Source of the DNA: Helopsaltes ochotensis
Lineage: Eukaryota; Chordata; Aves; Passeriformes; Locustellidae
Length of the DNA stretch: 64,000 nucleotides
NCBI GenBank assembly: GCA_013400155.1
Contig: VXBM01000270.1
Span: forward strand, 297,693 to 361,692
Direction: 5' to 3'
The position numbers and the translations under genes are program-made. Within the stretch, counting starts at the first letter, position 1, and each line of letters begins with the position of its first letter. Shown in pieces: positions 23,100 to 34,688 of this stretch. The notes beneath the pieces are model-generated. The model was not told the DNA's origin, did no database searches, and saw only the letters and a list, made by a program, of their open reading frames with translations.

Positions 23100-26000
23100 G
23101 AAGCAAAAGAAAACTCAGCTGCACAGCATGAGGGATTCACATGGCATAAACTTTCCACCAATTCAGATTTGCTTAGAAACAACGCTGCTACGTTAACCTT
23201 CTGCAACTTGACCTTCATCCATCTTTTTTGCAGCCACTATTGCAGCTTGGGAAGACAAAGATCTCATCTGTTGCCCTGATTTTTGCAGCCTTTCTGATGT
23301 GTTTCTTAGCTTTTAGAATGGAGTCAGAATCCTCAATGTTTAGGTAGTACTTTGCCGTTCTCACACTGGTGTATCTGTAAGATAAGGTTTGTTTGAGAAA
23401 TAGATTAGTAAACATCACATACCTTTAGATGCAAATTGTACTGACTGACCGTCAGCTGGGCCAGTGGAGATGAGAGGTGTTCACCTTCTCATCCAATCCC
23501 TGGCATGGACCTGCGGTCTACTTAAGAAAGAAAGAATAAACAAAGGCCCTCTTTTGGGTCCTTCTCCTCATCGAGTGTCCTGTGTAGTTCTTGCTGAGCT
23601 GAACAGCCCACACTCATCCCTCTCTGTCTCACAATATCTATCATACATACCCGTGTTCCTCCCAGCTGGACAAGGTCTGGCAGCCCCTGTGTCCCCATTG
23701 GCCCCCAAGCAGGATGCCTGGATGAGGGATGGGATGAACCTGGCATAGACCAGGGCGCTTTCAGGGCACTGCAGCCACTGGGGCATCTGCACTCAGCATC
23801 CCACCACTTCATCATTTGCTTGGTTTTGCTAGACCTTAATGTTTAAAATGAAAAGTCCATTTATTACCCCAGGAAAATACCAAAGATTTTTTTTTTCTGG
23901 TGTACAAATACCCTGGCTTTTTCAGTAGAAAGATCTATTGGTTGGTTTATTAGCTTTGAAAGCTCTCTATGCCTCTGAGACCTCTGCTGACTCCGAGTTA
24001 CGGTAATGCTGGATAACTCGGGTATTAATGCCAAGTTGCAAATGAGGTTTGCTCCACTGGGCTGGCTCTCAAAAAGAATGAATGTTTTAGGCCTAAAACA
24101 GCCTGTGGCCTCATAAACAAACTGCATCTCTTCTGATTTTCTATTTATTTGCCATTATAGGAACGATTCCATCCTGCCCTTTGCTTGTCCTCTGGTTAAA
24201 GTTTGCCTCTCTGGCAAAAGGTTCAGTGGGTTACAAAAGCACAACTCAAATTTGGAAACTTACCCGGTACAAAATCCCCAAATCCAGAGTTCATCATCAG
24301 CAGTGACTTTCCACGCCCACAAGCCCTGCTGAACCTCATTCCCAGTTTGCACGAGCAGCTCTCTCACCGAGCAGAGCCCCTCTGAGCTGGCCCTGCTCCA
24401 ACGCTGTGCCCGACCCGGCTCTGCCCGCGGCAGAGCTGGGCTGTGCCCCCACAGCCCCTGCAGCTGCATCCCTGTCCCTAAATGCGGTTCCTGCAGGAGT
24501 TTTCCCAGCCCCTTCACTTCCAGTGAGACTGAGAAATGGAAATTCACCTGCGGGGTGAATCCCCACTTATCTTAAGTAAATAGCCCTGTCAGCTTCCAGA
24601 GCAGTTTTCCCAGCTGGCAGCGATGCTGGTTGTGGAGCAGGGCCACGCTGCCTGTGTATGGTTGCTGCCTGGCTCAGGATTCCCCTCTTTTCCCTTGTTT
24701 CCAGCTTGCTGCGGTGTAGTCTTAAAAGAAAGCAGAACTGTTTGACAGTGCTTCCAAGAAATGAATGCAACCACAAAAAAAAATTGGTCTGGAAAACAAA
24801 ATGCATTCTGCTTCCTTTGCAAAAAGTTCATGAGGGCTTCCTGCTCTGCTCCTGTAAATTGCAATACTTGTAAGTCCTTCTTCCTAAGCCAAGCTGTGTA
24901 ACGTGGGTGCCCACATGGAGCAGAAGGGCACATTCACACAGAGGCAGAACACCTGTGAGATGTTTTTCTTCTCATGCCAGAGCAGAATCTCTCAGAATCT
25001 CTCTGAGCTGCACATCAAACAACGCAGGTTTTGTCCTGGCCCTAAGGGCTTGTCCCCAGGAATGTTAAAGAAACTCTTCCTGGACAGAGGATCCGTGCAG
25101 CCTTCCAGGCTCTGGCAGAAGGCAGGAGTCAGCCAACAACAGCAACAGAATTTGTGCTCTTTTTTCTTCCTCCCCACTAAGCTGCTCTGTAGCCAGGAGC
25201 TTTCTTCCACCTTCATGGCTTGTGTGAGAGGCCTGGAAGTGTGATATTTTGCCCTGGAGCCTCCAGGGTTGGTTCCACCTTGAAACCTCTTCTGCTAGAA
25301 GACTCTCCCACACCTTCCAATCCCCAAGTGCCCCCAGTAACAAACAGCTTAGCCTAACCCCAGGAGCTGTCAGTCAGCAGTGATGTGCTGGCTGCTGGCC
25401 TGCCCACAAATATCTGTGTTTCACAAATAAAACAGGTTAATTTAAACCACTACATCTGCAATAGCCTGACAGCTCCCTAAGGGCCCTTATAAAGCTAAGA
25501 CTTGGGCAATCATTGGACTTGCAATGTATCCTAATGCTCTGTAGACCTTTTAAATAGAGTGGTCTAGCCAAGATGTGGCTGGATTTATTCCTGTGCTCAA
25601 AGACAGAAGTGCTGCCAAAAAAGTGAAGGCTGAACAATCAAAGGAGCTCCCAGGACTATTTTACTGAAATTATTTCAATTCAGATGATACATAAAAGATG
25701 GCTCTTTTTAAAAAGAGGCCACCCTTCCCTTCATTTAAGAAGCCAAAGTTCTCAATGAACATGCTCTGACATCTCACAATAACTTCACCAAAGCAAAAAG
25801 CAGAGGCAGTAAGTTTGCATTTTAATTGCATAATAAATGTACCTGAGTTCAGACTTGTACAGTCAGTTCTGCCACACCCACAGGTGAGTTTAAAATACAT
25901 CAGCCCTGACTGCAAGGACTCACAAACAATAAAATCAGAAAACCACAGTTCTGGTTTTTGTCTTGTTGGTAAACTTCAAATCTTCATTTGGGTTCCGAAG

Positions 26001-28079
26001 ACATAATTTTCCATTGTTTCTGGCAAGTACCAGCAGGATTCAGGAGCTTGTTCTGCAAGGATACAACTGGGAACAAAAGGAGGAGCCCTGAAGAACAGAA
26101 AATGAGTCCCTGACATGGAGCCCTTGTTGCAGTCAGAGCTCTGTATGAAAAAACCAATCTACTCTATCCAAATTGAGCTGAGCAGGGAGTTGCTTGAGGC
26201 TTCCCTGATGGATCTGCTCTGATCACTGCAGCTGTGGAAGTTTCCCAGGGGGTAGCAGGAAGAGGACACGGAATGACTTGCAGGGGACAGAAGAGAGGCA
26301 GGGTGGTCTCTGATGTTAAATACCCCTCTGGCTCAGCAGGGCAAGCTCCGGGCTGGCCTGACCAGCAGCAGTGGAAATGGGGCTGAAGCGTTTGCGGTGT
26401 CAGCGGACGGAGCTGCGTCACCAGCGCAGGCAGAGCGCGGCTGTGCAGGGGACCCTGGAGGAGATTGGTTTTATTCCTGGTCCTGTCACAGGCTGCAGGT
26501 CAAGGTTATAATGCTTGGGTGAATTCCACTCATAACAAAGCCCGTATCTGTTGACTCTCACAGCTGATTGTTTTGGAACAATAATTCATAGTTGCCTCCC
26601 TGGATACGGAGAACTGAATAACAACTTGGATTAGAAGCACACAGCCTTGCCCTGAGGACCTGCAGTTGATGACTAAAGCACCAATTCTGCTGTTGAGATC
26701 CTCTACTTTGACATCCCTCAGGGGCAGAATGTAGGATATTTTCTATGCATCAATTGTGGAAAAACACTTCCCTTTCCGGTCCTGCATGGGGTAGGCAATT
26801 AGCTCGTCCCTCTCGGGCAGGAAAGGAGGTTATTTAAAACAGACACACGAGCTCCCCCGATGGAGGCTCAGGCTGCTGACCTAGTTAGGAGCTCTCCCAT
26901 GCAGGGCAAATTAGTTCAGCATAGTGCAATATGGGATGCAGGAATGATTAGCATGAACACTGTGACTTTGATCTCGGTGATGGGAAGGGCAGCCTTTCAC
27001 TTGACACCAATCTTGTGACCTTATTCCCAGCACACTCCAATGCCCCTTGGTTTTTTTTAATGCTCTTTGGCTTTTTTCTCCTCCTCCTCTGTTTTTGAGA
27101 CAGGAAGATGTAGCCAAAGCCAGCACTTTCAGAGAGGTGAGCATTGATCACTGAACTTTTTTCTAGCAAAGGTTAGCTGCAGAAGATCATAGAACCACAT
27201 TATCCTTTCTTTGGAATGCCCACATTGCCAGGATAACAGAATCAGGGGAAAGTACCAGCTCATGTAAAGTAATGCTGCCAAAGAGAGCCCTGGGGGCATT
27301 GCCAACCCTTTGGCCAGTGAGCAACGACAGACCAGGAAACCCATTCCCTCCACTCTTCTGTTCACAAAATACTGAGGACGCTTCAGTCTCAGCTTGCAGA
27401 GAGAAGTGAGTATTGATATTTTAACACATTGAACCAGAGCTGTGCAGTGAAAAAAGCCAAACCCACCAACGTAGAGGCAGTAGATAAGCTGCAATATGGA
27501 CAATTCAACTAGTTAAGAAAATACCCTACAATTCTCAACAACAAAGGTGGTAAAATGTTGAACGGGGCAATCAAATGTTGAAAGTGCAATCTTTATCCTG
27601 GAAATATCCAAGGCTTTCTCCAACAAGGCACTGAGCAACCAGGTCTAATTGAGCAACTTCTAACTTCAGTGGGGTTGGACCAGAGACTTTCAAATGTCTC
27701 TTCTGATCTAAATTGTCTTAACTGACTTACTGGTCCAGGCTGTAATCTGAGGTTATTTTGCAGACAGGAGGAGAGAGCTGGTGAACAGAAAAGAGATGGA
27801 AGACCCCCTGGGCAAGAAGAAGCTTGGCAAATAGCCTGGTTTGGCATTGTCTTAGCCTCACAAGAGACAGGCATGGCATTTTACAAGGGTTCTTCATCCT
27901 ACTGGAGAGATAAAGATACACAAGGAGAAAATTCACATAGGGTTCTCCTAGGGAACAGAGGGATGAAGGATTTATCAGGCACAAACCACACCCTGGTACT
28001 CACCAGGAAGATGATGGTGATGAACAGTTCATTCATTAGGTCTTCTCTGGGTCAGAGATTCAGAGTTAAAACAAACACA

Positions 28080-29453
28080 AAGTAAGTCTGAAATCACTTT
28101 ATTGGAAAGCTCCATATACAAGAATAGTCAGAAAAATTATTCAATTGTGAAACAGTAACATCACAGACAAGCCCCTCCCTCATCTCAACTTCAGGCCAAT
28201 TCATTTACAGATGTCTCATCCCACTCGGTTTTTCAGAGACTTGTGATGTCAGTGAGTTTCTGTGAAGCACAGGGAGCAGAGTCTGTCATTACATCAAATT
28301 AAATGAGCTATGACTGCAATTTTTCCTGTGAAATGTATAAAACCCCCTGTAGACCTGTTGAGAATGTTGCTTACAACATAAGGCATCATTGCCCTCGACC
28401 CCAGTTCATTCAGAACAGACTGAAAGACCGAAACAAAATATTCTGCCAATAAAAATATTTTAGAAAAACAGTATAAAAAGTTGAGATCTCAATCTATATC
28501 TATAGCATAAAGCTACCAAAAAGTGACTGTGCCATTTTCCCTCTTATACAAATAATATATATATATTTAAAAACATAATACATTAGTAATTCACCCAGTA
28601 TATAATATATTGCACCTTTCCAGAATACTTTATGCAGCAGAAGCCCCATACAGTACGTGGGCAGTTCCAAGACAGACCTTCAGTTCCCCTTTAGTTCTGC
28701 TTGTCTCTACAGCATCTGCCAAGAGTTTGGCTATCACAGGTTTAGGATTTAGAAAGTAGGAAGCTGCAAGATGGCAAACCAAATATTTGCAAGTCGGTAC
28801 CATTTCTTCTCAGGAAGGAGAAGAACCCACCACAGGAATCTCCTGATTTTTAAAAAAAAGTAATATATTACGTGTTGCTGGTGTCAGTGAGACAATACAA
28901 TTTTGATGTTTGTATGTCAGTTTTTACTTGCAGAGTGCCAAAGTGGTACCTGCAGCTTTCCTGGCAGTGATTTCTGGCCCGATGAGAACATACAGCCAAA
29001 CCACAGGAGTAAATAAAACCAGGTCAGTTTACTTTGTTTTGTGACAAAACACTGTAAGATACCAACAGAGTCTTGTGGGTCTGCTATCTGAAAATAATTA
29101 ACATTGATTCCTCAATCCAATTTTCAGTCACCTGGAGGGTTTTAGATAGAAGAGCAGTTCCTATCTTGCCCCTTGCTCTTCCAGGCACAAGCTTCAGTCC
29201 CAGTAACCGTGCACAGCTATGCAGAAAATGAGCTGAATTCTCAGGAATTGAAGATATTGCTGTGTGTGGAACCCACCCTGTATTTGGTTACTTAATCTTC
29301 TCAAATAACTCAGCAAGAACTTACTAACTCTCCATATAACCTTGAACAATACCAGGAATGGCCTTTAGATTTGAGGATATACAAATCAGATGATTTGCTG
29401 CTCCATGGAAAGAGCACTAACCCATCCAGGTAGTACAGGGATGGGGTTTTTTG
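28080..29453 (-). other. OSGIN1: OSGIN1 3' untranslated region
   Basis: The interval runs from the OSGIN1 TAA stop (29456-29454) to just past the best minus-strand poly(A) signal. It is AT-rich, with an alternating AT stretch around 28550-28570 and a couple of ATTTA pentamers on the sense strand. About 1.37 kb is reasonable for a stress-inducible vertebrate mRNA. No competing AATAAA was noticed on the minus strand between the stop and 28103. Confidence 0.7.
28098..28103 (-). terminator. OSGIN1: OSGIN1 polyadenylation signal AATAAA
   Basis: The minus strand reads CCAATAAAGTG here. About 20-30 bases downstream it becomes GT-rich (TTTGTGTTTGTTTT), the usual downstream element, so cleavage is expected near 28080. 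This is the first canonical signal I see after the OSGIN1 stop. Confidence 0.75.
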
Positions 29454-30447
29454 TTAGGGGGGATTTTTGTTGGCTTTCTTTAACAGAGAGCTGGCAACAG
29501 CCAGAGCCCCTCCCTGCACAAAGCGTACAAAGTTGTCTCCTGCAAGAGGTCCCAGAGCATAGAGCCCTTTCTCCTGAGTGCACTCATAGGTGAATGGATC
29601 CACATCTATGGGATTCCTCTTTGAATTGACTGGCTGGTCACTGTCTATTGCCAAGTCAGTGCCATTATTTGGCAGAAAGGAGAGGTTGGGGTTTGAGCCA
29701 GTTAGAACAAGAGCCATGGAAATTTTATAAGCTTTCTGACAGCCATTCTTGTCCTGAAAGATGCATTTCTTGTCCTTGCCAAAGGAGAGCACGTGATGTT
29801 CAGGGAGGCTGATGTAGGACTCATAGGGCCCAGCACAAGCAGCTGTCTGTTCTTTCATCATCTGATGGACTTTGTGATATTCAGGGTACATCATTTTGGG
29901 GAGCTGGTTAAAAATAAGGCCTGGATCAGTGACCCGTCTTCGGAAAACGTGGATTACTGGAATATTGCAATGATGGGCAAAGAGAATGGCATCAGCAGCT
30001 GTCAGACCAGCACCTACAATCAAGACTGGATCTGACATGATGCCAACACTGTTGTTCTTCACTGCTTCCTCTAGGGCAGACAGCTGGTGGTGGACATAAG
30101 AAAGATTTTCTCCCTTGACCCCGAGCCAGGTAGGATTGTCATATGTTCCGGTAGCCAAAACCACATTCTCTGCATAGATGGAGAAGGGCTCTTTATCACC
30201 CTCCACAATTTTGAAAAATCCATCCACCTGAAAGACCTCTGCATTTTTTTCATTAGAGTTCCAGAGTGAGTCACTATCCTCCTGTAGATCTTTCTGGGTG
30301 TGGTTGGAGAGGCTCTCTGCACTCACTTTCCTCACAGAGGTCACAACAGTGCCACATTTGAAATTCTTCTGCAGTCCTTTCTTCACCACATAGTGTTGGT
30401 AATATTGAGCAATGTCCTCTGCTGTGGCTCTATTGTTTCTGAGACCT
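29454..30447 (-). other. OSGIN1: OSGIN1 coding exon 5 (terminal)
   Basis: 994 coding nt. Acceptor TTTTATTACAG; the first base completes Arg169, then residues 170-499 and TAA. It contains the NAD(P)-type Rossmann motif, the ATGT motif and the conserved C-terminal FAD-domain block. The exon continues as the 3'UTR to about 28080. Confidence 0.94.
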
Positions 30448-33400
30448 CTGTAATAAAACACAAACAAAGGTCAAGCAGCAGTTAAGTAAGAGACTGGAAT
30501 TTTTCCCCTCTTGCACTGAATGTATCCTAGAGCCATCTATCCTGGCACTACCAGAAAAGACTGATCTAGTTTCCCCAACTTCAGCAAAGTTATTTTTGAC
30601 ATATAGAGCTAACAGTCAGGTCCAAAGCTGTTGGACAGAGACAGCTTTCTCTAGCATTAATCCCAACTACAAGAACATGGTTAGTTATTTAAGCCTTTCT
30701 CTACTATCTTGCTTCCATTAAATTTTTAACTCCTGGACTTCTTAAGATTAATTGTGACACATGTCAAGAGAAGCAGCACCTCAGAGAATGCACAGTAGCT
30801 GAATTGATTATATTTGTCATCAGGGGCAGCAGCAGTAGAAGCCAGGTGACCATGCTGTCAAGTTTTACTCAGAACTCATGGTCACAGATTCATCTCCCCA
30901 GTGGATGTGGAGGAGGACACATTCCAAGCAGCACTTTATCTGAATCACTCAATGTAGAATGGACTGGTTTTGGGGTGTAGGAGGGTGTCCCTTCTCTCAC
31001 TAAAATCATCCATAACAGATGAGTAGCTACATTCAAGAAGCCCATTCCAGGTTCTCTAAAAATCTCCAGATGTTTGCAAATGATCACACATGGATATCTC
31101 ACCTTCTCTTTTGCTTTAACCATTCTTTGAAAGGGAGATCTGGGAGTCCCATCCATTCCCCTTTGCTCAGGGTAACCATAGAGCCCTCTATAGACTGGAA
31201 CAAGAAGAAAAGCAAAATTACTTTAACTTTTTTAACGTAAAAAGTGAAAGGCAACTTTTCCATGTTTCAATATGGCACAGAGATGTAATCAGTAATTTCC
31301 TCTGATATGCTGTCATGGATGAAACCATCCATGTTCTCCAAAAAGAACAAGAGATGGGGAATATAAAGGCCTCTCTTGCTTGTTTTCCTTTTAAGCTTTC
31401 ATTTGTCTATATATATAAAATATAACACAGCTGACTGGCATTTTAGGGGAGCTTTTCTCTCTCCAGTCAACACATTTGGCTGTTACACAACACACAGACC
31501 CCAGCTGGCTCCAATTCACTTACGTGCCAGGCACCTCCAGGAGCGTTTCTGCCAAGCACCAGGTGAGGGATGGCTCTGTCAGGCTCATGCCACCAAGTGA
31601 GCACAGATTCTGCTGTCCCACCAAAGTCTGTGTCTGGACGCTGCAGAGTATCAAACAGCAGAGCCACAGGGCTGTGGGATCTTCCCTCCAAGCCTTCAGA
31701 GAGATACTCCAAATCCTAGAGAGAGAAAGACCAGATGTTCAAAATGCATGTACTGCCAGGCAGCAGGCTGCTTGTTACTTCAGCATCTCTGATCAGTGGG
31801 TTTGGTGTGCTTGGGCAGCTCATTTACTGGCACACAGACCTGCTCTTGCCCAAGGGCTGCCTCGAGGATTTTAGCAGCAATGCTGGCATTTCATATAAGG
31901 GAGATCTGGATTACAAAGCAAAATTTGCTTAAGGCTCATTCTGTCTGTGTGCCTTGAAAATCAAAACAAGGTAATCACTTATGATATACTCCTAGGATGC
32001 TTTACTGGGATGTCAGAGTTTTATCTTTACACAAACCTGGTCCAAAACAGAAACTTCTGGTGCCTCTTCCAATTTCCTCTGAAGAATAGGATGAGGATGC
32101 AGAGAGTGTCTTTTGAAGTAAGGAGTGTAACCTGACAGCAAATATGAGAGACAGATTCCTGAAGGTCCATTCCCTGAAAAAAAAAAAAAAAACAATGGAG
32201 AAGAATTTATACTTCTGGAGATAGAGCAGTTCTTTGAGAAGTGTTTCTAATATGCAGACCAATTCAAAAGATATGACACTGCTATGGATACAAAGGATTT
32301 CCTGTTCCAGCATGGACCTATTGGATGGAGTTGGGGAAGTCATTTTACCCTTCACCTCACCTGCTCCTATTTGCATTGCAAAGTCCTTAGAACTGAAAAG
32401 ATACAGGATTAAATAAGTCAGAGGCTGCCCTCACCTGAAGCTCCAAGTCTCTAGCATGGTAATGAATGGAGATATTTCTCTAAAATTAGAGGTTTAGAAG
32501 CAGATCGTGTACTGACCAGGGGCCTCAGCTCTCCTGGAAGCACATTTCACACCAGTGCAGAGTAGCTCACTGTGCACAGGATACAACATCCAGAAAAGAG
32601 AGTGACTGCTGAAGTGAAAGGGAATCTTCTCAGTGAACAATTCCATCTTTTAAGGGATATTTGGCAATCTTTGACTAATGGGTCTTGAGGACACTTTCAA
32701 ATGGGAATCAACCCCACTGAGGTACTGCAGGTGTGTTAAGGAAAAAGTCTCTGCCATGAAAGGACAAGCCCTCAGAATACAGCACTTTGACCAGGTTGCT
32801 GGACAGCTGAACTCCTTTGTTGACCACCCAACAGCCAGTGGAAAAAAGCCACCAAAGCCCAGTGAGTGTAGCCTGTGGAAATTTTACACATGGCTGTTCT
32901 CCAGCATGTTTAATATTTTACAGTGTATGTATAATTGTCAGCCTGTCTGGCTGCCCAGAATTTGCTGCTGTGTGACCAAGAAGCATGACAGTGCAGTGAC
33001 AAAGAGGGGAGGAGAACCCCAGTGACAGCAGCTTGTTGACCCAGTGCCAATGCTGCAAGGGTGACTGGAGCAAAGGCTGATCCTTGAGGATTCCAGAAAG
33101 AGGGAGGTCAGGGCTGTAAAGCCTACAGTGAGCTATGTGAAGGGCAGTACATGTCACAGCTGAGGACAAAGGCTGCTGTGCTGAGCATGGACCAGCAGCT
33201 GCAGGTCAGTGTTTGGAATATTTCACTTGCAGGAAAGTTAGCCAAAACCAACAGCAACAGATACTAAAAACAAACTAAACTGCAGCTATAGCAAAATATA
33301 ACAAATTTCAGGTTACTACTTTGCTTTAGGAAATACAAGGAGGTACCTTAGCCAAACTTCATCACCTGAGTGCAGAACACTCAGTGACTACACACAGAGG

Positions 33401-34667
33401 ATTTATTCTGAACCACGTCTAAGTTTGACACGGATGGTCACAAGGACATCTGGGGCTCAAGCTATTTTACAGTGCAACTGCTTCCATGAAGCTGCCAGCA
33501 CAGCTGAGGCAGCCTTCCTGGAGCAGGGCCTGGGGAAGTAGCTGCAACCTTCATGCAGCGTTGTCCAGCTGCAGTGAGACAGCTGGGCTGCTTCAGTCCA
33601 ACAGCCTCCTCCGAATGCATATCTTCACACTGCTTCTCCTGAGGCTTTGGTGGCATCTCCACCCTGGGTTCCTGTACAGGTGCACCAGGGAGGTACCAAA
33701 ATACCCTCCTTCCCACCTAGAGACTTCTACACTGAGCAGCACAAAGTCATTCTCAGACAAGAACTTGCTGGTAGTAGTATCCTTGTCAAACTTGCTGTTA
33801 GCAAGGATTAGGGGTGATTTATGCAGTGCTCTGACTTTGGAGCAGCTCCCTCGGGTGCTTTGAATTTGATGCCAGATAAGGAGGGAAGCCAGCTCTGCAA
33901 GGCATGAAACACATGCTCAGATGAACAAGGTCCAACGCCTGCACAGCTCATGGTCGGTCAGAGGGGAAGGCACTGACATCATTACTTTGCTCCAAGAATC
34001 ACCTCACACTGCAAAGCTCCTTCTTGCAAGGGAGGCAAGGCTATACTATACAACCTGGGTTTTTTAACTGCTAGAGAACTGCATTTTATAAGTCTGTTAA
34101 ATCTGTACTAAATCAGTGTAGCTCACTCATGTTTTAAAAGAAAGCTGTGAAAAAATTCAGGGAACCTTAACAGCATCCAGAGTACTTCCTAAACAGACAT
34201 AAAGGTGAAAAAACTCACACAAAGCTACCTTCAATTCAAGCACTACAGATAACCACAGCAAGCTGATTAACTATCTATATTGAAAAGGTTTCAAATCTTC
34301 CTAGATATCCAACAGGCAAAAAGCAGACTCAGATGAACTGATGCTCAAAAGGTTACTAATTTTACCATTAAAATAGGTATGTGTTGTAAAATATCTTCTT
34401 CCTTACTTCTCATGACTCTTAGAGGTCTCTCTCAGTATTATAGGAAGTTTGGCTGTCTGGGAAAGGATGCAGAAACAGTAGCCAGGAATTTCTGGTTTGA
34501 GTGAGAATATGTGGAACTGGAAGAGAAGTTAAAGATAGCAAGTCCAAAACAACAACAGCAGTGCTGGCAGGAGAAGGCTTACCTATGATCACAACAGGCA
34601 GTATCTTAAGCCCACTCTTATTTGAGGGTCTGGTCACTAATGGATATATCTTCCCGTCTGGAAGCAT
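29454..34667 (-). CDS. OSGIN1: OSGIN1, oxidative stress induced growth inhibitor 1 (complete, 5 coding exons)
   Basis: Join of 34667-34583, 32173-32037, 31715-31524, 31194-31103 and 30447-29454: 1500 nt, 499 residues plus TAA. The family consists of FAD- and NAD(P)-binding, monooxygenase-like proteins; mammalian OSGIN1 is NRF2-inducible and linked to growth arrest and apoptosis. Seen here: an FAD dinucleotide-binding motif VVIIGNGPSG (residues 25-34), LSEGLEGR in coding exon 3, PGGAWH before the exon 3/4 junction, an ATGT motif (267-270), a second Rossmann motif VGAGLTAAD (313-321), FRRRVTDPG (337-345), and the C-terminal GPLAGDNFVRFVQGG block (468-482). The C-terminus (VASSLLKK...NPP) is of OSGIN1 type; OSGIN2 ends differently. 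The start is fixed by an in-frame TAA directly before the ATG. Length is near the usual 477 for mammalian OSGIN1; the extra comes from the N-terminus and a polar linker near 207-245. No frameshift or premature stop is seen, so the gene appears intact. Confidence 0.94.
30448..31102 (-). other. OSGIN1: OSGIN1 intron between coding exons 4 and 5
   Basis: 655 bp with GTGAGA donor and TTACAG acceptor. Nothing else recognised in it. Confidence 0.85.
31103..31194 (-). other. OSGIN1: OSGIN1 coding exon 4
   Basis: 92 nt. Acceptor TTCTTGTTCCAG, donor GTGAGA. Residues 139-168 plus two bases of Arg169; begins SIEGSMVTLSKGEW and ends KEWLKQKR. The segment matches the family SIEGSM...WMGLPDL pattern. Confidence 0.93.
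31195..31523 (-). other. OSGIN1: OSGIN1 intron between coding exons 3 and 4
   Basis: 329 bp, GTAAGT to TTCCAG. Nothing else recognised. Confidence 0.85.
31524..31715 (-). other. OSGIN1: OSGIN1 coding exon 3
   Basis: 192 nt, 64 whole codons (residues 75-138). Acceptor CTCTCTCTAG, donor GTAAGT. It begins DLEYLSEGLEGRS and ends GRNAPGGAWH, both strongly conserved family blocks. Confidence 0.94.
31716..32036 (-). other. OSGIN1: OSGIN1 intron between coding exons 2 and 3
   Basis: 321 bp, GTTTGT to CTCTAG. Nothing else recognised. Confidence 0.85.
32037..32173 (-). other. OSGIN1: OSGIN1 coding exon 2
   Basis: 137 nt. The acceptor is a 16-T run plus CAG; the first two bases complete Gly29. Residues 30-74 run from NGPSGICLSYLLSG to VSVLDQ, followed by a GTTTGT donor. 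The sequence around HPHPILQRKLEEAP is characteristic of the OSGIN family. Confidence 0.93.
32174..34582 (-). other. OSGIN1: OSGIN1 intron between coding exons 1 and 2
   Basis: About 2.4 kb, GTAAGC to a 16-T tract plus CAG. No repeats or exons recognised inside. Confidence 0.8.
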
Positions 34668-34688
34668 TTATGCTCTGGAATCTACCTG
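34583..34688 (-). other. OSGIN1: OSGIN1 exon with start codon (coding exon 1)
   Basis: The acceptor is a T run plus CAG just upstream of 34688. Twenty-one untranslated bases precede the ATG at 34667-34665, and the codon before that ATG is TAA. Coding part: 28 codons plus one base (phase 1), ending ATCATAG then GTAAGC donor at 34582. It encodes a non-conserved leader followed by the first half of the FAD motif (LPVVII). Confidence 0.88.

Larger units (their letters stand above)
19519..28079. other. Intergenic DNA downstream of OSGIN1
   Basis: No gene is confidently recognised. The longest open frames (22464-23279 plus, 271 codons, and 21822-22424 plus, 200 codons) have no family features; the first contains a Lys run translated from a poly(A) tract. 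Two short plus-strand intervals with exon-like flanks (21611-21685 and 27104-27136) are discussed as findings. Confidence 0.55.

Noticed and set aside
22464..23279. 271-codon plus-strand open frame
   Set aside because: Low-complexity composition, contains a Lys run encoded by a 25-A tract, no family motif, no splice or promoter support.
23215..23405. Lys-rich minus-strand frame preceded by a CTTACAG acceptor
   Set aside because: Only one plausible splice site and an early stop; the product is not recognised. Not strong enough to call a gene.
27129..27503. 124-codon minus-strand frame with hydrophobic stretches resembling membrane helices
   Set aside because: No family match that I know, no flanking splice or promoter signals, and hydrophobic runs arise readily from T-rich DNA.
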